A stretch of 64,000 nt of DNA from Comamonadaceae bacterium. GTDB taxonomy: Bacteria > Pseudomonadota > Gammaproteobacteria > Burkholderiales > Burkholderiaceae_C. Made by a program: the position numbers and the translations under genes. Position 1 is the stretch's first letter; every line of letters starts with the position of its first letter. Positions 48,309 to 58,771 of this stretch are shown one piece after another. The stretch is from contig CANGLW010000003.1 of NCBI GenBank assembly GCA_947454955.1, positions 1-64,000 on the forward strand, in the 5' to 3' direction. The notes under the pieces were generated by a model that worked only from the letters and a program-made list of their open reading frames with translations, did not search any database and was not told where the DNA came from.

Positions 48309-49024
48309 CGCCCATGCAACCAGCCCCAAGCCATGATCAAGCCGATCATCACCGGCTGATGCACCAGGTAATACAACAAGCTGTGGCGGCCCAGCCATGT
48401 CAAAGGCGAGAGCTGGCGCGGCAAGCGCAACGCTGCAAGGTATGGGCCCCAAGTTCTGGCCAACACCGCACCCCACAACATCACACCCCACCAGGGCAAC
48501 AGGGGCACGTGGTCTTCGGTCATCGGTTTGTGGCTGATCAGGCCCAGCCAGTTGAGTGCTGGCGTGTTGAACACCGCCAAATTGAACTGGCTGTGCAGCC
48601 AAGGGGCGGCTTGTTGCAGGGCCACGATGCAAGCGCCCAGCACCAACAACTTGGCGTTATTCAATCGCAAGGCCAAACGAGTCAGCAGCGTCATCACCGC
48701 CACGCCGTGCAGCACGCCAAAGTAAATGAAGCTGCTCGGAAACATGAGGTAGGAGCCTGCGCTGACCAAGAGCGCAGCACCCACAATTTGCGCCCAACGC
48801 CGCCAAAAACGTGGCCAGGGCGGGTTCATGGTGCAGGCCGCACCTGCGCACAGCAAAAACAAACTCACAATCGCGGTGCGCTGCGCAGTCCACAACACGT
48901 CGTTGTAAAAATCGGCCTTCAAGTAGCCGGCGTGTTGCAGGTCAAAGCAAAAATGAAACACGGTCATCCACACCATGGCCGCACCACGTGCACCATCGAG
49001 CGCAGCCCACCGTTCTGACCTCAT
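48305..49024 (-). CDS. DUF1624/heparan-alpha-glucosaminide N-acetyltransferase-like membrane protein
   Basis: [27 protein letters not shown]; polytopic; [23 protein letters not shown]. Confidence 0.88.
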   Translation of the reverse strand: MRSERWAALDGARGAAMVWMTVFHFCFDLQHAGYLKADFYNDVLWTAQRTAIVSLFLLCAGAACTMNPPWPRFWRRWAQIVGAALLVSAGSYLMFPSSFIYFGVLHGVAVMTLLTRLALRLNNAKLLVLGACIVALQQAAPWLHSQFNLAVFNTPALNWLGLISHKPMTEDHVPLLPWWGVMLWGAVLARTWGPYLAALRLPRQLSPLTWLGRHSLLYYLVHQPVMIGLIMAWGWLHGR

Positions 49025-50222
49025 GCCTGCCTACTCCTTCAAAGCCCTGGATGCCCAAGGCAACCACCGTAGCGGCATCATAGACGCGGACAGTGTCAAA
49101 GCCGCGCGGCACCAGCTGCGCGCGCAGTCGCTCATTCCCTTAGAGGTAACGCCGGGTGCCAAAACCACACTGGGTGGCCCGCGCCGCCTGATGAGCACCA
49201 CCACCTTGGCGGTGTGGACGCGCCAACTCGCAGGTCTGGTGAGTGCAGGCTTGCCCCTGGAACGCGCCTTGAGTTCTTTGTCGGACGAAGCCGACTCGCC
49301 TGCCCTGGCCGGCCTCATGGGCACGCTGCGCAGCGAGGTCAACGCCGGTGCCACTTTTGGCGCAGCCCTGGCCCAGCACCCGCGCGAGTTCTCCGACATC
49401 TACCGCGCGGTCATCGCCGCGGGTGAGCAAAGCGGCAATTTAGGTTTGGTGCTGGAGCGATTGGCCGACGACCTGGAAGAACAACAAGCCCTCAAAAGCA
49501 AACTGATGGGTGCGGCGCTGTACCCGGGCATTGTGTCGCTGGTGGCCTTGTTCATCGTCATGTTTTTGATGACCTATGTGGTGCCCCAAGTGGCTGGGGT
49601 GTTCACCGGCACGCAGCGCGCCCTGCCCTGGCTCACGGTGGCCATGCTGTCTTTGAGCGAGCTGGTGCGTGTGCACGGCTGGTGGTTGTTGCTGCTGGCC
49701 CTGGCCGCTGGCGCAGGTGTGGCGGGCCTGTACCGCCAGGAAGGCCCACGCCTGACCATGGACGCCGCGTTTTTGCGCCTGCCGGTGATCGGGCGCTTGG
49801 CCCGCGGCTACAACGCGGCGCGTTTTGCATCCACCCTGGCCATGCTCAGTGCCGCGGGGGTGCCCATCCTCAAAGCCTTGCAGGCCGCAGCGCAAACCCT
49901 GAACAACCGCGCCATGCGCAGCGATGCTTTGGAGGCCCTGGTGATGGTGCGCGAAGGCGCGCCCCTGGCCTCGGCCCTGGCCCAGCACCCCAGGTTCCCG
50001 GGCCTGCTGGCCATGTTCGCCCGCCTGGGCGAACAAACCGGCCAACTGCCCGACATGCTGCAACGCGCCGCACGCCAGCTGGGCAACGACGTGCAACGCC
50101 GCGCCCTGCAACTCGCCACCCTGCTCGAACCCCTGCTGATTGTGGCCATGGGCCTGGTGGTCATGCTCATCGTGCTGGCCGTGCTGCTGCCCATCATCCA
50201 GATGAACACCTGGGTGAAGTGA
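49023..50222 (+). CDS. gspF: Type II secretion inner-membrane protein GspF
   Basis: [76 protein letters not shown]. Confidence 0.97.
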   Translation: MPAYSFKALDAQGNHRSGIIDADSVKAARHQLRAQSLIPLEVTPGAKTTLGGPRRLMSTTTLAVWTRQLAGLVSAGLPLERALSSLSDEADSPALAGLMGTLRSEVNAGATFGAALAQHPREFSDIYRAVIAAGEQSGNLGLVLERLADDLEEQQALKSKLMGAALYPGIVSLVALFIVMFLMTYVVPQVAGVFTGTQRALPWLTVAMLSLSELVRVHGWWLLLLALAAGAGVAGLYRQEGPRLTMDAAFLRLPVIGRLARGYNAARFASTLAMLSAAGVPILKALQAAAQTLNNRAMRSDALEALVMVREGAPLASALAQHPRFPGLLAMFARLGEQTGQLPDMLQRAARQLGNDVQRRALQLATLLEPLLIVAMGLVVMLIVLAVLLPIIQMNTWVK

Positions 50223-50315
50223 TAAATAGTGAAAATATATTGATATTATGGTCAGATTGAAGTAAGCTATCATAAGAAAAATCGTTTCCTTTCAAACGTA
50301 GAAAGGGAGGCGATC

Positions 50316-52454
50316 ATGAAAAAAATAGCTGCGTATCTCGCAATGAGTACGGTCGTTTTGGCTGGGTGCGGCGGGGGTGGCGGTAGCGGTCCAGGAGCTA
50401 CCGCTAGCAATCTAAGTGTTAATGGCACGGCGTCCAAGGGGCTGCTTTCTGGCGCTGAAGTTCAAGCCTATACACACGATGCCAACAACACCCCAATAAA
50501 GTTTGGCCAGGCGGTGAAGACCAATGTCAATGGTGAGTACACCTTGTCCTTGCCCAAAACCGATAAACCTGTCGTGATTGAAATCAAGGCCGTGCCTGGC
50601 ACCAAGATGCTGGATGAAACAGTTGTTGAAAATGGCTCATTCAAATCGGTAGATGCGCCAGCGAATCTGGTGATACGCACTGGCGTTTCTTCGTTGACCG
50701 AAGATGCAACGGCACACGCCAACCCATATACCGAAGCAGCCGTCCATGCAGCCCTGACGGCTACAGACGGTAGCAACGTCAAAGTTCCATTAACAGCCAA
50801 TACATTTAACGCCGCGAAAGGCGCAATTCGCGAAAGTCTCTCTGGGTCAAACCCCTTCATGATCCGTGGTGTTAACGCCAATCATGACAACATCACCGAT
50901 GATGAGAGAAAGTTCACAACCTTACTGGCTGGTATTGCCCAAAAGGGAAAGGAAACTTCATGCCAAGGCGATTCAACAGGAATCACATGCGTCATAGCCA
51001 CCTTGAATGACGCATCCAAGGTGAAGGTTGACAACACTAATAAAGTCACCTTTGCTGATCCAACAAAACAAAATGACGAACTTAAAAATATTGTTAACAA
51101 AGCAAAAGAGGTTAACAATAGTTTTGTAAATATTGCCAAGAACAGCTTACCTGATCCAGTCAAAGTTACCGCTTCGGTAGATCCAGTTGTTGTATCGGCA
51201 AAAGATAGCTTAGAGGCATTTATTAAAGCCATGCGAGATGGGTTTAAGTCATCGCAGACTACCATTCGAACTGCGACCGATGATCTCTATAAACGTACGA
51301 AAGACTTGCGGGCTGTAGCTGGCTTCACAGGGATTAACGAAGTAGTTAATAGCCTGAAAGGTTGCGACATTAACTCAGAGAAATTCACTTGTAACCCAAC
51401 AAGTGGCTTGATAGCTGTCACATATACAGCTCAGAACAATGGGTTTAGCTATGCCTACAGGCTACCTTATGGATTGGATAGGTATATGAGAACAACTGGG
51501 TTTATATACCGAGACACCATCAACCAGCAAACCACACAAGCAGCTTTTAGCGTCACAGCCAATACATTTTTAGTTGATTCTTCAAACAACGTTATTAAAA
51601 ATGTTGCTGAGTCTAAAATTCTCGCAAATATCTCCGTCAGCAGTGGTGCTAAATTCGATAACTGCACAGACTGCACATTCACGATTTCATCAAGCAACAA
51701 AGTATATGATGAAAGTAATCAAAGTAAATTCATAACAGCTAATTTAGAAAATATCACAGGTAGTGCCACGATTACCAATGGGATTACAAAAAAAGCTGCT
51801 GCATCGGGCAAATTTACAGTATCTACAGCTGACAATGATGTGTTCTCTGGGGGGATTGATAAAATTGAGGCAATTGCAATTGAGGGAGATATTGCCCCAC
51901 AACTTCGACCTACCAATATTAGTCTTAGCTTTCTAACCAAAACTCGACTCTCAGACATCCTTAGCGGAACCTTAATACAAACTTATGACTACAGCACTTT
52001 TGATCCAAAAAAATTCTACGGAAATCAGTGTCAATACACCCTAATCACAGCACCAGGGAAAACAACAGGGACTTTTGAATACACTTACTCAGATCAAATA
52101 TGCACATACAATGATAGTATTTATAATTTATCAATGAAATTAAATGTGGCAGGTAATTCCAGTATCACATACAACTCAAATCAATCTGAAAAACTAAAAA
52201 GAAGCCCTTCGTTACAAATAACAACAAATGGAAACTTCATCAGCATATCCAGTACTGAGGAAATCGTTAGAAGCAATTGGCAAATTTCACCCGGATCAAA
52301 AACCATCATCAAAAGCTCATCAGGCGACTTCGTTGCAGAAGGTGATGTTATGAATGGGGCGTTCAGTGGACCTATCATGCGCAACAAGACCCAAATCGGC
52401 CAGATCACCAAGAACGTGATCTACGTGAATGGTCAAGAAATCTCTTTGTACTGA
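50316..52454 (+). CDS. Hypothetical large lipoprotein (712 aa), AT-richer than surroundings
   Basis: Lipobox MKKIAAYLAMSTVVLAGC-GGGGG; GGGAGG upstream; N-terminal carboxypeptidase-regulatory-like stretch LSGAEVQAYTHDANNTPIKFGQAVKTNVNGEYTLSLPKT. Confidence 0.85.
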   Translation: MKKIAAYLAMSTVVLAGCGGGGGSGPGATASNLSVNGTASKGLLSGAEVQAYTHDANNTPIKFGQAVKTNVNGEYTLSLPKTDKPVVIEIKAVPGTKMLDETVVENGSFKSVDAPANLVIRTGVSSLTEDATAHANPYTEAAVHAALTATDGSNVKVPLTANTFNAAKGAIRESLSGSNPFMIRGVNANHDNITDDERKFTTLLAGIAQKGKETSCQGDSTGITCVIATLNDASKVKVDNTNKVTFADPTKQNDELKNIVNKAKEVNNSFVNIAKNSLPDPVKVTASVDPVVVSAKDSLEAFIKAMRDGFKSSQTTIRTATDDLYKRTKDLRAVAGFTGINEVVNSLKGCDINSEKFTCNPTSGLIAVTYTAQNNGFSYAYRLPYGLDRYMRTTGFIYRDTINQQTTQAAFSVTANTFLVDSSNNVIKNVAESKILANISVSSGAKFDNCTDCTFTISSSNKVYDESNQSKFITANLENITGSATITNGITKKAAASGKFTVSTADNDVFSGGIDKIEAIAIEGDIAPQLRPTNISLSFLTKTRLSDILSGTLIQTYDYSTFDPKKFYGNQCQYTLITAPGKTTGTFEYTYSDQICTYNDSIYNLSMKLNVAGNSSITYNSNQSEKLKRSPSLQITTNGNFISISSTEEIVRSNWQISPGSKTIIKSSSGDFVAEGDVMNGAFSGPIMRNKTQIGQITKNVIYVNGQEISLY

Positions 52455-52457
52455 TCG

Positions 52458-53516
52458 ATGACGAGCTTCATCTCAAATGGCCGCCTTGCGGCCATTTTTT
52501 TTAGTGCACTTTGCTTGAGCGTCTCGGCTCAAACGCTGAGCTATAGCCATGACACGCTTTTTTCTAGCGGTGGCTTGTCTGCAGATTACTGGGCTCAACA
52601 GAGTTTGAGCGAACGCCCTTCGCGAGTGGTCATGCTCGACGATGCGAGGTTACGCGCATCAGCCGAACTGGCAGGGCAAATGCTTTGGCTTGAGCGCCGG
52701 CTGCTAGGGGAATATCGCGGCAACAGCAATGTGCTGGCGCTGGCTGCTAAGCCAGACACCAGCATCAAATCGGGTCAGACTTCTAACTTTCCGTTAGAGG
52801 GTAAGGTGCGAGCCTTTGAGTTCGACGCCTTGGGCGCCACGCTGAAGCAAAGTCTTACCTCTGCATGGACAGCCAGCTTGTCTCCCCAGCTGGTGTTCTT
52901 GAAAAACTACACAGAAACTAATGGCAATGGCAGCCTGATCACGAGCAACTCAACCGCAGATGCAGCGGGGCAACTCAATCGTTTTGGCATGAGCTCTTAC
53001 GGCTTTTCTACGCAAGAGCAAAACCTGCGGTTTGACCCTGGCTGGTCCTTAGATCTAAGCACGCAGTACAAGGGCGATCACTTTTCGTTTGACTTGAGTG
53101 TTCAAAATTTAGCCTCAGAGATTTCAACCCAAGGGCTTTATTACAGCTACCGTGATTACAACGTGCGCACTCAAAATGGCACGCTCAACCTCAGTGACAC
53201 CCCCAGTATTTCGGGCAGGTATGGTCAACAAAACACCAAGTTGGCGCTACCGAAAATTACCAAACTCGACCTCAGCCCTTCGGCCTGGCATGGCTTGAGC
53301 GTTGGAGCGTTTGGGGTGGAGAACGACTTTGTACCGGTGTTGTCTTACCGGACGGATTTGCTCCTACCGGGAGCAATGGCTCAAATGATGGGCGAAGGTA
53401 ACTGGCGTTTAAGCTATTCAATGGCTTGGCTCAAGACCAAAGGTAGTATCTCCGTCACATGGGCCGCAGGGCTTGCCCCCATTTGGCAAATCAATGCTTT
53501 AAGCCTCTCCTTCTAG
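52458..53516 (+). CDS. Hypothetical secreted/outer-membrane protein (352 aa, terminal Phe)
   Basis: Signal peptide MTSFISNGRLAAIFFSALCLSVSA-QT; C-terminal INALSLSF typical of outer-membrane barrels. Confidence 0.75.
   Translation: MTSFISNGRLAAIFFSALCLSVSAQTLSYSHDTLFSSGGLSADYWAQQSLSERPSRVVMLDDARLRASAELAGQMLWLERRLLGEYRGNSNVLALAAKPDTSIKSGQTSNFPLEGKVRAFEFDALGATLKQSLTSAWTASLSPQLVFLKNYTETNGNGSLITSNSTADAAGQLNRFGMSSYGFSTQEQNLRFDPGWSLDLSTQYKGDHFSFDLSVQNLASEISTQGLYYSYRDYNVRTQNGTLNLSDTPSISGRYGQQNTKLALPKITKLDLSPSAWHGLSVGAFGVENDFVPVLSYRTDLLLPGAMAQMMGEGNWRLSYSMAWLKTKGSISVTWAAGLAPIWQINALSLSF
52475..52502 (+). terminator. Intrinsic terminator embedded in the start of the downstream ORF
   Basis: AAATGGCCG-CCTTG-CGGCCATTT + TTTTT (T8 run): 9-bp perfect stem. 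Confidence 0.85.
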
Positions 53517-53564
53517 TGCGCCACTGAGCCCTTAAATCTCCGCCCCTCATGGGACAATCTGCCC

Positions 53565-55616
53565 ATGTACTTATTGTTTGAAGAAGCCGGCAAATTTTTG
53601 ACCGGCCGGGTGATGTCCGAGGCCGATAGTTCCTTGCAGGTGGAGCTCATCTCCGGCAAGCGGGTCAAGGTCAAGGCGGCCAATGCGCTCTTGAAGTTTG
53701 ACAAGCCCACACCGCCTGAGCTGATGGCCGCTGCTCAAAGCTTGAGCGAAGGCATTGAGCTGGACCTGGCCTGGGAATTTGCGCCTGAGGACGAGTTCGG
53801 CTTTGCTGACTTGGCTGCTGTGTATTTTTCAGACCCGCCGTCTCTGACCGAACAAACCGCTGCGCTCTTGCGCTTGTTTGAAGCGCCGCATTACTTCCGC
53901 CGCGCAGGCAAAGGCCGGTTCAAAAAAGCACCCTCAGAGATCATCCAGCAAGCCCTGGCGGCGATTGAAAAAAAGCGCCTGGTTCAAAAGCAAATTGACG
54001 CTTGGGCTCAAGAGCTCGCGCAAGGGCAGTGCCCCGAGCCTATCCGCGAGCAGCTGTACAAAATTCTGTTCAAGCCCGACAAAAACGCGCCTGAGTACAA
54101 AGCGGTGGTGGAAGCTGCCAAGGCCACACAAACCGCGCCCTTGGCGCTCTTGCAAAAGGCGGGGGCCATCACCTCGCCTTACCAGTTTCACTGGAAGCGT
54201 TTTCTGTTTGAAAACTTTCCCAAGGGCACCGCGTTTCCTGCGCTGCAGGCCCCGGCCATTGCAGACGAGCTGCCGGTGGCTCAGGCAAAAGCTTTTTCCA
54301 TTGACGACTCAGCCACGACTGAGATTGACGATGCCTTGTCGGTCCAAGGCTTGGGCACAGGCACGGTGACGGTGGGCATTCACATTGCCGCACCCGGCTT
54401 GGCCGTGCAGCGGGGTGATGCCATCGACAACCTGGGCCGCGCGCGTTTGAGCACGGTGTACATGCCGGGCTACAAAATCACCATGCTGCCCGACGAGGTG
54501 GTGCAAAGCTACACCTTGCAAGAAGGGCGCGACTGCCCCGCGGTGTCTTTGTATGTGAGCTTTGACGAAGCGACCCTGGAGATCAGCAGCAGCGTCACAC
54601 AGCTTGAGCGCGTGCCGATTGCCCACAACCTGCGGCATGACCAGCTCGACCACATCGTCACCGAGCCTTGGCTACAAAACACCATGGAGCATGACAACAC
54701 GCCAGAGCCCTTGCCAGCACTGCGTGATCAGCTATCGTTTTTACACCGCTTGGCTTTGAACCTGAAAGCCAAACGTGAAGTGGTGCGCGGCAAACCCGAA
54801 ACCTTCAACCGACCCGACTACAACTTCCGCTTGGCGGGCAACGACGGCGTTGAACCCCAAGGCCATGAAGAGGTGTTGATCGGCATTCGCCAACGCGGCG
54901 CGCCGCTGGACTTGATCGTGGCCGAGGCCATGATTTTGGCCAACAGCACCTGGGGCCAGTGGATGGCCAGCTTGGGTGTGCCCGCCATCTACCGCAGCCA
55001 GGCCTCTTTGCAGCCGGGTGTGAAGGTGCGCATGGGCACCAAGGCCCTGCCGCACGCAGGCATTGGCGTGCCCAGCTATGCCTGGAGCACCTCGCCCCTG
55101 CGCCGTTACACCGACCTGGTGAACCAGTGGCAGATCATCGCTTGTGCGCGCCACGGCCAGACCGCTGCGTTGGCCGCGCCCTTCAAGCCCAAAGACTCGG
55201 ATTTGTTCGCCATCATCTCGGGCTTTGATGCGGCCTACAGCACCTACAACGGCTACCAGGGCGCGATGGAGCGCTTCTGGACGCTACGTTATGTGCAGCA
55301 GCGCGGCCTGCTGGAACTCACCGCCACCGTGTTCAAAGACAACCTGGCGCGTGCCGATGACATTCCCTTGGTGTTGCCGGTTTTGGGCGCGCAAGGTCTG
55401 CCGCGTGGCGCAAAGCTGCGCGTGAAATTGGGTGAGATTGACCTCATCACCCTGGATGTGAATGGCACGTTGCTCGAGCGCTTAGACACCCCCGAGGTGG
55501 TCAGCGATGAGGACGAAGACGACGAGCCCAGCGCCGGCCCGATTGCGATTGCGGTGGACATGAGCGACAGCGCAGATAACGCAGAGGGCAGCGACAAAAC
55601 CGCCCCACCCGCCTAG
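53565..55616 (+). CDS. RNase II/RNB-family exoribonuclease
   Basis: AFSIDDSATTEIDDALSVQGLGTGTVTVGIHIAAPGLAV; YKITMLPDEVVQSYTLQEGRDCPAVSLY; RRYTDLVNQWQI. Confidence 0.95.
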   Translation: MYLLFEEAGKFLTGRVMSEADSSLQVELISGKRVKVKAANALLKFDKPTPPELMAAAQSLSEGIELDLAWEFAPEDEFGFADLAAVYFSDPPSLTEQTAALLRLFEAPHYFRRAGKGRFKKAPSEIIQQALAAIEKKRLVQKQIDAWAQELAQGQCPEPIREQLYKILFKPDKNAPEYKAVVEAAKATQTAPLALLQKAGAITSPYQFHWKRFLFENFPKGTAFPALQAPAIADELPVAQAKAFSIDDSATTEIDDALSVQGLGTGTVTVGIHIAAPGLAVQRGDAIDNLGRARLSTVYMPGYKITMLPDEVVQSYTLQEGRDCPAVSLYVSFDEATLEISSSVTQLERVPIAHNLRHDQLDHIVTEPWLQNTMEHDNTPEPLPALRDQLSFLHRLALNLKAKREVVRGKPETFNRPDYNFRLAGNDGVEPQGHEEVLIGIRQRGAPLDLIVAEAMILANSTWGQWMASLGVPAIYRSQASLQPGVKVRMGTKALPHAGIGVPSYAWSTSPLRRYTDLVNQWQIIACARHGQTAALAAPFKPKDSDLFAIISGFDAAYSTYNGYQGAMERFWTLRYVQQRGLLELTATVFKDNLARADDIPLVLPVLGAQGLPRGAKLRVKLGEIDLITLDVNGTLLERLDTPEVVSDEDEDDEPSAGPIAIAVDMSDSADNAEGSDKTAPPA

Positions 55617-55630
55617 ACAAGCCCCGCCTC

Positions 55631-56488
55631 GTGAATATCAGCACGCTAGTACCACCCAAGCTCAGCCCCTTGGCCTGGGCATTGGCCGCGTCATTGGTCT
55701 TTCATGGGGGCTTGTTGACGGTGCGCTTTGTGGAGGCGCAAATTTCCAAACGGGCTTTTGAAAACAGCGCGCTCGATGTGGTGCTGGTCAACGCCAGCAC
55801 CGAGGTGCCCGACAAAGCCGCGGCCTTGGCCCAGGCCAATTTAGCCGGTGGCGGCGATGCTGCGCAGGGCCGCGCCAGCAACCCCTTGCCTGCCACGCAA
55901 GACAGCGCAGGCAATGCGGCCCTGGACCAGGCGCTGCGCGAACGGTCTGCCCTGCTGCGCCGCCAAACCTTGATGCTCTCCAAGGTGCGTCAGCAAATCG
56001 CGGCCCTGCCGGTGCTCGACCCACTGGCCAACAACGCGACCGATGAAGACATTGCCCGCGAAGAAAAACGCCGGCAGCTCTTGAAAACCCTGGCCGAGAT
56101 TGAGCGGCGCATCAACACCGAAAGCACCCGGCCCAAGAAGCGTTACATCAGCCCGGCCACGCGCGAGGTGGTGTACGCTGCCTACTATGACCAATTGCGC
56201 CGCGCCATTGAGGACAAGGGCACTGCCAACTTTCCCACGCTCTCGGGGCAAAAGTTGTATGGTGAACTCACCATGGTGATCACCCTGGACCACCGCGGCC
56301 GCATTGTGACCACCGACATCGCCGACAGCTCTGACAACCCGGCGTTGGACCGCCGCGCGCTGGCCATCGTGCACAGCGCAGCGCCCTTTGGTGCGTTCAG
56401 TGGCCCCATGCGCCGCCAGGCCGACCAGTTGGTGGTGGTCTCGCGCTTTCGCTTCACGCGTGACGACACGCTGCAAACCCAGCCATGA
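55631..56488 (+). CDS. TonB-family energy transducer-like protein (GTG start)
   Basis: N-terminal TM anchor; C-terminal LYGELTMVITLDHRGRIVTTDIADSSDNPALDRRALAIVHSAAPFGAF. Confidence 0.85.
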   Translation: MNISTLVPPKLSPLAWALAASLVFHGGLLTVRFVEAQISKRAFENSALDVVLVNASTEVPDKAAALAQANLAGGGDAAQGRASNPLPATQDSAGNAALDQALRERSALLRRQTLMLSKVRQQIAALPVLDPLANNATDEDIAREEKRRQLLKTLAEIERRINTESTRPKKRYISPATREVVYAAYYDQLRRAIEDKGTANFPTLSGQKLYGELTMVITLDHRGRIVTTDIADSSDNPALDRRALAIVHSAAPFGAFSGPMRRQADQLVVVSRFRFTRDDTLQTQP

Positions 56489-57231
56489 AAATTTTGGACC
56501 GTTGGTTCCTGCACCCGCTGTGGCTCACGGTGACCTGGGTGGTCTTGGCCTTCTTGGCGCTGCAGTTGTTTTTTGCAGCGCGCATTGCGCTGATGATCGT
56601 GGTCAACCCCGAGTCCACCGCGTTTGAACGCACCCAGGCCTGGCAAATTCAACAGGCCAAAGGCCGCTTGCCCTGGCGACAAACCTGGGTGGACTACGAC
56701 CAAATTTCCAAGCACCTCAAGCGTGCGGTCATCGTGTCGGAAGACGACGGCTTTGTGAACCACGACGGCGTGGACTGGGACGCACTTGAAAAAGCCTGGC
56801 AAAAAAACGCACGAGCCGAAGCCCAAGCGCAACGCCAAGGCAAAGCGGTCGCCAAGCCACCGAAGGTGGTGGGCGGCTCCACCATCTCGCAGCAACTGGC
56901 GAAGAATTTGTTTTTATCGGGCGAGCGCACGCTGTGGCGCAAGTCGCAAGAGTTCATCATCACCTTTTGGCTGGAGGTGCTGCTGAGCAAGCAACGCATT
57001 TTGGAGATTTACCTCAACCATGTGGAATGGGGTGAAGGCGTGTTTGGCGCCGAAGCTGCGGCGCAACATTACTTTCGAAAAAGTGCCGCGCAACTCAGTC
57101 CCGAAGAGGCTGCGCGCCTGGCGGTGATGTTGCCGCGCCCCAAGTATTTTGAGAAGCTGCCCAACTCGGCGTATTTGGCCGAGCGTTCGGCGGTGATTGC
57201 ACAGCGCTTGATGCGCGCGGAGCTGCCCTGA
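56485..57231 (+). CDS. mtgA: Monofunctional biosynthetic peptidoglycan transglycosylase
   Basis: [82 protein letters not shown]. Confidence 0.96.
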   Translation: MKILDRWFLHPLWLTVTWVVLAFLALQLFFAARIALMIVVNPESTAFERTQAWQIQQAKGRLPWRQTWVDYDQISKHLKRAVIVSEDDGFVNHDGVDWDALEKAWQKNARAEAQAQRQGKAVAKPPKVVGGSTISQQLAKNLFLSGERTLWRKSQEFIITFWLEVLLSKQRILEIYLNHVEWGEGVFGAEAAAQHYFRKSAAQLSPEEAARLAVMLPRPKYFEKLPNSAYLAERSAVIAQRLMRAELP

Positions 57232-57779
57232 TGCGTATCCTTGGTATCGACCCTGGTCTTCGCACCACCGGTTTTGGGGTGATTGATGTGGAGGGCCCCA
57301 AGCTGCGTTATGTGGCCAGCGGCACCATCAGCACCATGCATTTGGCGCGTGGCGAATTACCCGCGCGCCTCAAGGTCTTGTGCGATGGCGTGCGCGAAGT
57401 GATTGCGCGCTACCAACCGCAACATGCCTCGGTCGAGATCGTGTTTGTGAACGTCAACCCGCAGTCCACCCTGTTGTTGGGCCAAGCGCGCGGAGCTTGT
57501 GTGGGCACCTTGGTGAGCGCCGATTTAGCAGTGGCCGAGTACACCGCGCTACAAATGAAAAAAGCCGTGGTGGGTCAGGGGCGTGCTCAGAAAAACCAAA
57601 TCCAAGAGATGGTCAAACGCCTGCTGAATTTACCTGGCCTGCCCGGGCCAGACGCGGCCGATGCGCTGGGCATGGCCATCACCCACGCCCATGCGGGCCA
57701 CGCGATTGCGCGCTTGGCGCAAAGCACCGAGTTGGTTCGTAAAGCGAGTGGTTTGTACCGGGCGGGCAGAACGCGTTAA
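57231..57779 (+). CDS. ruvC: Crossover junction endodeoxyribonuclease RuvC
   Basis: [62 protein letters not shown]. Confidence 0.97.
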   Translation: MRILGIDPGLRTTGFGVIDVEGPKLRYVASGTISTMHLARGELPARLKVLCDGVREVIARYQPQHASVEIVFVNVNPQSTLLLGQARGACVGTLVSADLAVAEYTALQMKKAVVGQGRAQKNQIQEMVKRLLNLPGLPGPDAADALGMAITHAHAGHAIARLAQSTELVRKASGLYRAGRTR

Positions 57780-57781
57780 GT

Positions 57782-58705
57782 TCACCAAGCCGGCGCTAAT
57801 TTGGCGAAGCCTTTGGGCGCGAGTTTCTCGTTCTCAAAGGTCACTTCTTCCCAGCATTGGGGCTGCTCGATCAAGGCGCGCAAGAGCTTGTTGTTCAGAC
57901 CGTGGCCTGAGCGAAACGCGCTGTAGCTGGCCAAAAGGGGCTTGCCCAAAATGTAGAGGTCGCCCATGGCGTCCAAAATTTTGTGTTTGACGAACTCATC
58001 GTCATAACGCAGGCCACCGGCGTTGAGCACCTTGTAGTCGTCCATCACGATGGCATTGTCCAAACCTCCGCCCAGGGCCAGGCCGTTGGCGCGCATCATC
58101 TCCACGTCTTTGGTGAAGCCAAAGGTGCGCGCACGGGCAATGTCGCGCGCGTAGGTGTTCTCGCTCATGTCAAACACCACGCGCTGACCGGTGGCGTCCA
58201 CCGCGGGGTGGTGAAAGTCAATTTCAAAGCTCAGCTTGTAGCCATGGAAAGGCTCCAGGCGCGCCCATTTTTCATTGGCGCCCTCGCCTTCGCGCACTTC
58301 CACAGGCTGGGTGATGCGCACAAATTTGCGCGCTGCGTTTTGGGTGACGATGCCAGCGCTTTGCAAGAGGAAAACAAACGACGCGGCCGAGCCATCGAGA
58401 ATCGGCACCTCTTCGGCGGTGATGTCCACATACAGGTTGTCGATGCCCAGACCTGCGCAGGCCGACATCAGGTGCTCGACCGTGTGTACCTTCGCACCAC
58501 TGCGTGAGAGGGTAGAGGCCAGGCGCGTGTCGGTGACCGACTCGGCGTTGACCGGGATGTCCACCGGCTGGGGCAAATCGACCCGGCGAAACACAATGCC
58601 GGTGTCAGGCTGCGCGGGGCGCAAGGTGATCTCCACCCGCTGCCCGCTGTGCAGCCCCACGCCCACAGCGCGGGTGATGGATTGAAGGGTGCGTTGTTGC
58701 AGCAT
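57782..58705 (-). CDS. lpxC: UDP-3-O-acyl-N-acetylglucosamine deacetylase
   Basis: [81 protein letters not shown]. Confidence 0.98.
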   Translation of the reverse strand: MLQQRTLQSITRAVGVGLHSGQRVEITLRPAQPDTGIVFRRVDLPQPVDIPVNAESVTDTRLASTLSRSGAKVHTVEHLMSACAGLGIDNLYVDITAEEVPILDGSAASFVFLLQSAGIVTQNAARKFVRITQPVEVREGEGANEKWARLEPFHGYKLSFEIDFHHPAVDATGQRVVFDMSENTYARDIARARTFGFTKDVEMMRANGLALGGGLDNAIVMDDYKVLNAGGLRYDDEFVKHKILDAMGDLYILGKPLLASYSAFRSGHGLNNKLLRALIEQPQCWEEVTFENEKLAPKGFAKLAPAW

Positions 58706-58771
58706 GCTTGGATTGTAAGTTTGCTGGTTTACCTTTGTGGGTTCAAGGTCAGTGCGCTTGACCTGCCGCAG

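Noticed and set aside
57770-57790. Hidden small gene between convergent ruvC and lpxC
   Set aside because: Stops are only 2 bp apart; no space for a feature.
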